From Phenylobacterium sp. (GTDB lineage Bacteria; Pseudomonadota; Alphaproteobacteria; Caulobacterales; Caulobacteraceae), in assembly GCF_022402485.1 (NCBI RefSeq), contig NZ_JAKRSA010000015.1, positions 113,270 to 177,269 on the forward strand: DNA of 64,000 nucleotides, in the 5' to 3' direction. The notes under the pieces are model-generated. The model ran no database searches. It worked only from the letters and a program-made list of their open reading frames with translations, and was not told where the DNA came from. The translations under genes and the position numbers were made by a program. Position 1 is the first letter of the stretch. Every line of letters starts with the position of its first letter. This document shows positions 59,526 through 64,000 of the stretch, piece by piece.

Positions 59526-60293
59526 TTAAAGCCAGGGCAGTTCAGCCTCGCCCCGTAGGATCGCCTCGGCCTCTGGGGTGTGTTTCTCACCCCCGTCTCG
59601 CGGATGCAGAATCAGCGGCGGCAATAGTTGCAGGGGCGCCTTGCCGGTTTTCACGGCCCGAACCAGGACCCGCTTGGCCGGGGCATCGGCAAAGGGGTGG
59701 ATGGGGCGCACCTGAAATGCGCCGGCCTTGCCCCCTAGCCCGCTCAGGAGGTCGGCCAGCCGGTCGGCCCGGTGGATGATCGTTACCCGTCCCCCCTCCC
59801 GCACGGCCTTGAGCAGAAAGCCGGTCCAGGCGGCAAGCCCCCCCCGCGCCATCCAGGCAGCGGTCTTCTCCGGGGCCGGTGCCCGCAGGGCCTTGGGGTC
59901 GTCGAAGAAGGGGGGATTGGCCAGGGCGGTGTCAAAGGGGAGCAGGCCCAGGGCCTTGAAGCCAGCCTCCACATCGCCGGTCTGAACCTTCACCCGGTCG
60001 GCGAGGCCATTGAGCGTCAGGTTCTCTTTCGCCAGGGCCAGGGCCTCAGGATCCTGTTCGATCCCGGTAAAGATCGCGCCAGGACGGCGTGTGGCGGCAG
60101 CCAGCAGGGCCCCGCCAGCCCCGCAGCCGGCTTCGATCACCCGCTCGCCAGGACTTGCGTCGCAGGCGGCGGCCAGCAGGGCGGCGTCCAGGCCCGCCCG
60201 ATAGCCCTTGGCGGGCTGGCGCAGGATCACACGGCCCCCCAGCAGCAGGTTCTGGGTAGGCGATGCGGTCGGGGGTGCGGGTTGTGGGGACAA
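59526..60293 (-). CDS. tRNA1(Val) adenine N6-methyltransferase-like (TrmN6/YfiC) protein
   Basis: A class I methyltransferase with motif I VIEAGCGAGGALLAAA and the N6-adenine catalytic motif NPPFF. The opening NLLLGGRVILRQPAKGYRAGLDAALLAAA is the TrmN6 pattern. The track ORF is too long at the N-terminus and would overlap the divergent synthase gene. A TTG at 60293 with GGAG six bases upstream gives 255 residues, close to E. coli TrmN6 (245). The C-terminus (LLPPLILHPRDGGEKHTPEAEAILRG) is typical too. Start confidence is moderate. Confidence 0.85.
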   Translation of the reverse strand: MSPQPAPPTASPTQNLLLGGRVILRQPAKGYRAGLDAALLAAACDASPGERVIEAGCGAGGALLAAATRRPGAIFTGIEQDPEALALAKENLTLNGLADRVKVQTGDVEAGFKALGLLPFDTALANPPFFDDPKALRAPAPEKTAAWMARGGLAAWTGFLLKAVREGGRVTIIHRADRLADLLSGLGGKAGAFQVRPIHPFADAPAKRVLVRAVKTGKAPLQLLPPLILHPRDGGEKHTPEAEAILRGEAELPWL

Positions 60294-60402
60294 CAGCGGC
60301 TCCAGAAGCGCGGGCGCGCCTTGACCGCCCCCTATCGCGTGACCATTGTCCGCACGCAACGGCGGCCCCGCAATGGGCCGTCCCAAGTGGAGCATATTTG
60401 TC

Positions 60403-61413
60403 GTGGACGCCGCCGCCGCAGACACCAGGGCCAAGCCGGTCAACCTCGATCACCTGCTCAAGCTCGCTGGCCCGGACATGGCTGGCGTCGACAGCCTGAT
60501 CCGCGACCGCATGCAGAGCCCGGTCTCTGTCATCCCGGCCCTGGCCGAGCACCTGATCGGCGGGTCGGCCAAGCGCCTGCGCCCCCTGCTCACCGTGGCT
60601 GCCGCCCGGCTGGCCGGGGCCAAGGACGACGGTTGTCGCAAGCTGGCCGCGGCGGTGGAGTTCATTCACACCGCCACCCTGCTGCATGACGATGTAGTGG
60701 ATTCCTCCGAACTGCGCCGGGGCAAGGTGGCCGCCCATCTGATCTGGGGGGCCCCGTCCAGCGTTCTGGTCGGCGACTTCCTGTTCGCCCGGGCCTTCGA
60801 GCTGATGGTCGAGACCGGCTCCATGTCGGCCCTGGAAATTCTGGCGCGCGCCAGCCGGGTGATCGCCGAGGGCGAGGTGTTGCAGCTGACCCGCGCCCAT
60901 GACCTGGATCTGGACGAGGCGGTCTATCTGCAGATCATCAAGGCCAAGACGGCCGAGCTATTTGCTGCGGCCGCTGAGGCCGGCGGTGTCTGCGCCGGCG
61001 CCACCTCAGACCAATGCCGGGGCCTGCGCCAGTATGGCCAGGACCTGGGCCTGGCCTTCCAGCTGGTCGACGATTCCCTGGACTATTCCGGGGCCAGCGA
61101 GACCCTGGGCAAGAATCCCGGCGACGACTTCCGGGAAGGCAAGGCGACCTTGCCGCTGATCCTGGCCATCATCCGGACGGGGGAGGCCGAGCGGGCCTTC
61201 TGGTTGCGGACGATTGACGCCCTGGAGCAGACCGACGCTGATTTCGAGCGGGCCCGTCAGCTGGTCCGCGAAACAGGTGCCCTCGACTCCACCCTCAAGG
61301 CCGCCGCGGGTTACGCCGCCAGCGCCAAGGCCGCCCTGGCGGTTTTCCCGACCGGGGCCTGGCGCACGGCGCTGGAAGACCTGGCCGACTTCGCCGTAGC
61401 CCGCCTGGCCTAG
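60403..61413 (+). CDS. Polyprenyl (octa/decaprenyl) diphosphate synthase
   Basis: A protein of about 336 residues from the GTG at 60403 (VDAAAADTRAKPVNLDHLL), ten bases after GGAG. It has the first Asp-rich motif LLHDDVVDSSELRRG and the second LVDDSLDYSG, with KRLRPLLTVAAARL upstream and FREGKATLPLILA after. It builds the all-trans side chain of ubiquinone from IPP. The ORF start at 60346 lies in the promoter region shared with the divergent methyltransferase gene. Confidence 0.93.
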   Translation: MDAAAADTRAKPVNLDHLLKLAGPDMAGVDSLIRDRMQSPVSVIPALAEHLIGGSAKRLRPLLTVAAARLAGAKDDGCRKLAAAVEFIHTATLLHDDVVDSSELRRGKVAAHLIWGAPSSVLVGDFLFARAFELMVETGSMSALEILARASRVIAEGEVLQLTRAHDLDLDEAVYLQIIKAKTAELFAAAAEAGGVCAGATSDQCRGLRQYGQDLGLAFQLVDDSLDYSGASETLGKNPGDDFREGKATLPLILAIIRTGEAERAFWLRTIDALEQTDADFERARQLVRETGALDSTLKAAAGYAASAKAALAVFPTGAWRTALEDLADFAVARLA

Positions 61414-61434
61414 GGCGATCGGGGCCTGGATCGG

Positions 61435-62034
61435 CTAGTTTTCGCCGGCGACGGTGCCGGCCATGTCCAGCAGGTTCATGCGGATGCCCCCGGGCAACTC
61501 CATGTCGCCGGGGCGGAACCCTTCGGGACAGGCCCCCTGCCACACCGCCTCGATATTGACGCTCCGGGTCCCGTTCATCTGCGGAGCGGCGGCCCCCACG
61601 GTCGAGCTCTCGGCGGTGATCACGTAGCGGCTGGAGAAATCGCCGCTGGCCACGCCGGAGGTGGTGGTCTTGCCGCCAGCGCCCATGTCGCACACCGAGG
61701 AGAACTGCCAATCCCCGTCCGTGCGCCGGGTGACCAGATTTTTCTCGCAGGACTCCTGGGTCGTCGGTTGACCCCACCAGCTCAGTCGCGCCTCGAGGGC
61801 GTCATCGATGCAGATGCGGGTGACCTGGACGATCCCTTCGGTGGAGAGGCGCTGCTCCCACAGACCCGCCCGGCGGGCAGGCGCGGCCGGCGTGGCCGTC
61901 TGGCCAGGTAGGGGGGTCTCTTGGCCGGCGACCGGGGCCGGCGCTTCAGCGTCAGAACCGGCCTCATTGCGGTTGCAGCCCGCCAGGGCCAGGCACGACA
62001 GCCCAAGGGCTGCGGTCATTGAAAGCCTGCGCAT
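61435..62034 (-). CDS. DUF3617 family lipoprotein
   Basis: A 199-residue protein with a lipoprotein signal (LGLSCLALAGC), an Ala/Pro-rich linker and a C-terminal domain with RAGLWEQRLSTEG, ICIDDALEARL, RRTDGDWQFSSVC, and SSRYVITAESSTVG, the pattern of DUF3617 (lipocalin-like, dimeric). Its function is unknown. It is convergent to the polyprenyl synthase gene, 21 bp apart. Confidence 0.85.
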   Translation of the reverse strand: MRRLSMTAALGLSCLALAGCNRNEAGSDAEAPAPVAGQETPLPGQTATPAAPARRAGLWEQRLSTEGIVQVTRICIDDALEARLSWWGQPTTQESCEKNLVTRRTDGDWQFSSVCDMGAGGKTTTSGVASGDFSSRYVITAESSTVGAAAPQMNGTRSVNIEAVWQGACPEGFRPGDMELPGGIRMNLLDMAGTVAGEN

Positions 62035-62143
62035 CGGGACTACCGCCTCGCCTTAACGCCCTAGCCTGACGCCCTGGGCCCGGTCATCATGTCCCAGCCT
62101 TGGCCAGGATCAAAACCCCATTCTGTCCGTTGTAGAGGTCATG

Positions 62144-62416
62144 ATGAGCGAACTTCGAAACAACACCGCCGCGTCACGCTACGAGCTGGAGGAACAGGGC
62201 CAGACCTCCTGGGCCGACTACCGGCTTCAGGGCGAGCGCCTCTTCATCGATCATGTGGAAAGCCCTGCGGCCCTGCGGGGCACCGGTGCCGCCGGCCGGC
62301 TGATGGCCGCCCTGGCCCAGGATGCCAAGGACCATGGCCTGAAGATCACCCCCATCTGCAGCTATGCCGCAGCCTGGCTCAAGCGCAGCCCCGAGTACCG
62401 CGATCTGGTGGGGTGA
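62144..62416 (+). CDS. Small GNAT-type acetyltransferase (YjdJ/COG2388 type)
   Basis: A protein of about 90 residues with the short GNAT core FIDHVESPAALRGTGAAGRLMAALAQDAKDHGLKITPICSYAAAWLKRSPEYRDLV. Of two adjacent ATGs, the second (62144) has AGAGG five bases upstream. The substrate is unknown. It converges with uvrB, 11 bp apart. Confidence 0.88.
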   Translation: MSELRNNTAASRYELEEQGQTSWADYRLQGERLFIDHVESPAALRGTGAAGRLMAALAQDAKDHGLKITPICSYAAAWLKRSPEYRDLVG

Positions 62417-62427
62417 GGTCTCAGCCC

Positions 62428-64000
62428 CTACAGCCGTCCCTTCCGGAACCGCTCCTGGGCCTCGGCTCTCGCCTCGGCCTTCACCCGCTTGACCGCTGAG
62501 CGGTCGACGGTTTCGCCTTCGCCGGTGAGGACTTCGATGGCGAATTCCAGGTCCATGAGCTTCAGGCGCTTGATCTCGTCGCGCAGGCGGGCGGCGGTCT
62601 CGAACTCCAGGTCGGCGGCGGCTTGCCGCATGCGACCTTCCAGGTCGCGCAGGGTGGCCTTGAAGTTGTCGCCCATGAAGGGCCTGGCCTCTTCGGCGAG
62701 TTCGGTGCGGACCAGGGGGCGGTCCTTCTCATAGCCGCTGGCGAGGATTTCCTTGATCTGGCTCTTCACGCTCTCGGGCGTGATGCCGTGGGCGGTGTTG
62801 TAGGCCTCCTGCCGCTCGCGCCTTCGCTGGGTCTCGGCCATGGCGCGTTCCATGGAGCCGGTGATCCGATCGGCATAGAGGATCACCCGGCCGTCGATAT
62901 TGCGCGCCGCCCGGCCGATGGTCTGGATCAGGGAGGTCTCCGAGCGGAGGAAACCCTCCTTGTCGGCGTCCAGGATGGCCACCAGCCCGACCTCCGGGAT
63001 GTCGAGACCCTCCCGCAGCAGGTTGATCCCCACCAGCACGTCGAAGACGCCCAGCCGAAGATCGCGGATGATCTCGATGCGCTCAATGGTGTCGATGTCG
63101 GAGTGCATGTAGCGGACCTTCAGGCCCTGCTCGTGCATGTACTCCGTCAGGTCCTCAGCCATCTTCTTGGTGAGCACGGTGATCAGGCCGCGATAGCCCT
63201 GGGCGATAGTCTGTCGGACCTCGTCGATCACGTCGTCCACCTGGGAGAAGCCGTCCTTGGAGACCGGGCGGACTTCCACGGGGGGGTCGATGAGGCCGGT
63301 GGGCCGGATCACCTGTTCGACAAAGACCCCGCCGGTGCGCTCCATCTCCCAGGTGCCTGGTGTGGCCGACACATGGACGGTGTCGGGCCGCATGGCGTCC
63401 CATTCCTCGAACTTGAGCGGGCGGTTGTCGAGGCAGGAGGGCAGGCGGAAGCCGTATTCGGCCAGGGTGAACTTTCGCCGGTAGTCCCCGCGATACATGC
63501 CGCCGATCTGCGGCACAGCCTGGTGGCTCTCGTCCACGAACAGGAGCGCGTTCTCGGGGATGTATTCGAAGAAGGTGGGGGGCGGTTCGCCCGGTTGGCG
63601 CCCCGACAGATAGCGGCTGTAGTTCTCGATACCGGCGCAGGAGCCGGTGGCCTGGATCATCTCGATGTCGAAGGTGGTGCGCTGCTCCAGCCGCTGGGCT
63701 TCCAGCAGCTTGCCATTGGCCACCATCCAGTCGAGCCGTTCCTTGAGCTCGGCCTTGATCTGCAGAACCGCCTGATTGAGCGTCGGGCGCGGGGTCACGT
63801 GGTGGCTATTGGCGTAGATCTTGATCCCGTCCAGGTCGGCGGTCTTCTTGCCAGTCAGGGGATCGAACTCGACAATGGTCTCCACCTCGTCACCGAACAG
63901 GCTGACCCGCCAGGCGCGATCCTCGTAGTGGGCCGGGAAGATCTCGATGGTGTCGCCCCGGCGGCGGAAGGTTCCGCGCTCAAAGGCCTGATCGTTGCGC
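62428..64000 (-). CDS. uvrB: UvrABC system protein B, C-terminal part (partial)
   Basis: The frame is open to the window edge; the true start lies beyond 64000 (the ORF start at 63885 is internal). It shows [20 protein letters not shown], the [14 protein letters not shown] helicase motif [36 protein letters not shown] and the C-terminal UVR domain ([25 protein letters not shown]). UvrB is the damage-verifying helicase of nucleotide excision repair. The final 30 residues are basic (FRKGRL). Confidence 0.96.
   Translation of the reverse strand, partial: RNDQAFERGTFRRRGDTIEIFPAHYEDRAWRVSLFGDEVETIVEFDPLTGKKTADLDGIKIYANSHHVTPRPTLNQAVLQIKAELKERLDWMVANGKLLEAQRLEQRTTFDIEMIQATGSCAGIENYSRYLSGRQPGEPPPTFFEYIPENALLFVDESHQAVPQIGGMYRGDYRRKFTLAEYGFRLPSCLDNRPLKFEEWDAMRPDTVHVSATPGTWEMERTGGVFVEQVIRPTGLIDPPVEVRPVSKDGFSQVDDVIDEVRQTIAQGYRGLITVLTKKMAEDLTEYMHEQGLKVRYMHSDIDTIERIEIIRDLRLGVFDVLVGINLLREGLDIPEVGLVAILDADKEGFLRSETSLIQTIGRAARNIDGRVILYADRITGSMERAMAETQRRRERQEAYNTAHGITPESVKSQIKEILASGYEKDRPLVRTELAEEARPFMGDNFKATLRDLEGRMRQAAADLEFETAARLRDEIKRLKLMDLEFAIEVLTGEGETVDRSAVKRVKAEARAEAQERFRKGRL

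Overview
This is a high-GC (roughly two-thirds G+C) chromosomal window from an alphaproteobacterium, most likely a member of the Caulobacteraceae (Caulobacter/Phenylobacterium type). The pointers are a PleC-like polar histidine kinase whose phospho-acceptor His (613 of 849 residues) sits almost where I remember the Caulobacter one to be (H610 of 842), a methionine synthase split into two genes, TonB-dependent receptors, many acyl-CoA dehydrogenases, and oxidative genes (CYP153-type P450, Baeyer-Villiger monooxygenase). Coding density is high, with few RNA-like or mobile signals. I see no rRNA, tRNA, IS element, prophage or CRISPR array.

Layout. 1-7569: the end of a cytochrome c maturation operon (ccmF end, ccmH), a DegP-type periplasmic protease, a response regulator/histidine kinase pair and glnE. 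7631-9588: an apparent operon of an EF-hand protein, an ECF sigma factor, a small membrane protein (probable anti-sigma) and a CnrX/ZraP-like periplasmic protein without any His or Cys. 9798-15734 (minus): pleC, pepN and a conserved hypothetical. 15875-18243: two adjacent acyl-CoA dehydrogenases, one apparently lacking its catalytic base. 18409-23258: an exported VWA protein, then divergently a Sel1-repeat lipoprotein and a beta-helix protein. 23308-27890: csbD-like gene, ettA, a D-2-hydroxyacid dehydrogenase and a Baeyer-Villiger-type monooxygenase.

27943-34017 is a methionine/one-carbon operon: an ArsR-methyltransferase fusion regulator behind a perfect 20-bp palindrome, metF, the two halves of metH and a DUF1244 gene. 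34152-37780 is a large TonB-dependent receptor gene with a 0.6-kb AT-rich upstream region. 37781-43377 (minus): a low-GC pyrC-type dihydroorotase, an exported hypothetical and a fused 5-oxoprolinase. 43452-48040 (plus): a TerB/DnaJ protein, a small membrane protein, an ABM-domain protein, an Old Yellow Enzyme and an M61-like peptidase. 48087-53950 (mostly minus): SMP-30 lactonase, folA, an acyl-CoA dehydrogenase/hot-dog/TetR module, thyA and DUF924. 54122-59379: ilvC, a TetR regulator, an outer-membrane receptor and a CYP153-type alkane hydroxylase. 59526-64000: a TrmN6-like methyltransferase, polyprenyl diphosphate synthase, a DUF3617 lipoprotein, a small GNAT and the end of uvrB.

Most of the window is core metabolism. 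The parts that look least explained are the EF-hand/ECF/sensor operon, the methionine regulator with its operator-overlapped and probably leaderless promoter, the two-subunit acyl-CoA dehydrogenase, and the TetR/receptor and CYP153 control regions with clear repeats. I did not find a convincing wholly new system. All assignments come from reading the translated sequence and remembered family signatures; no database search was run.
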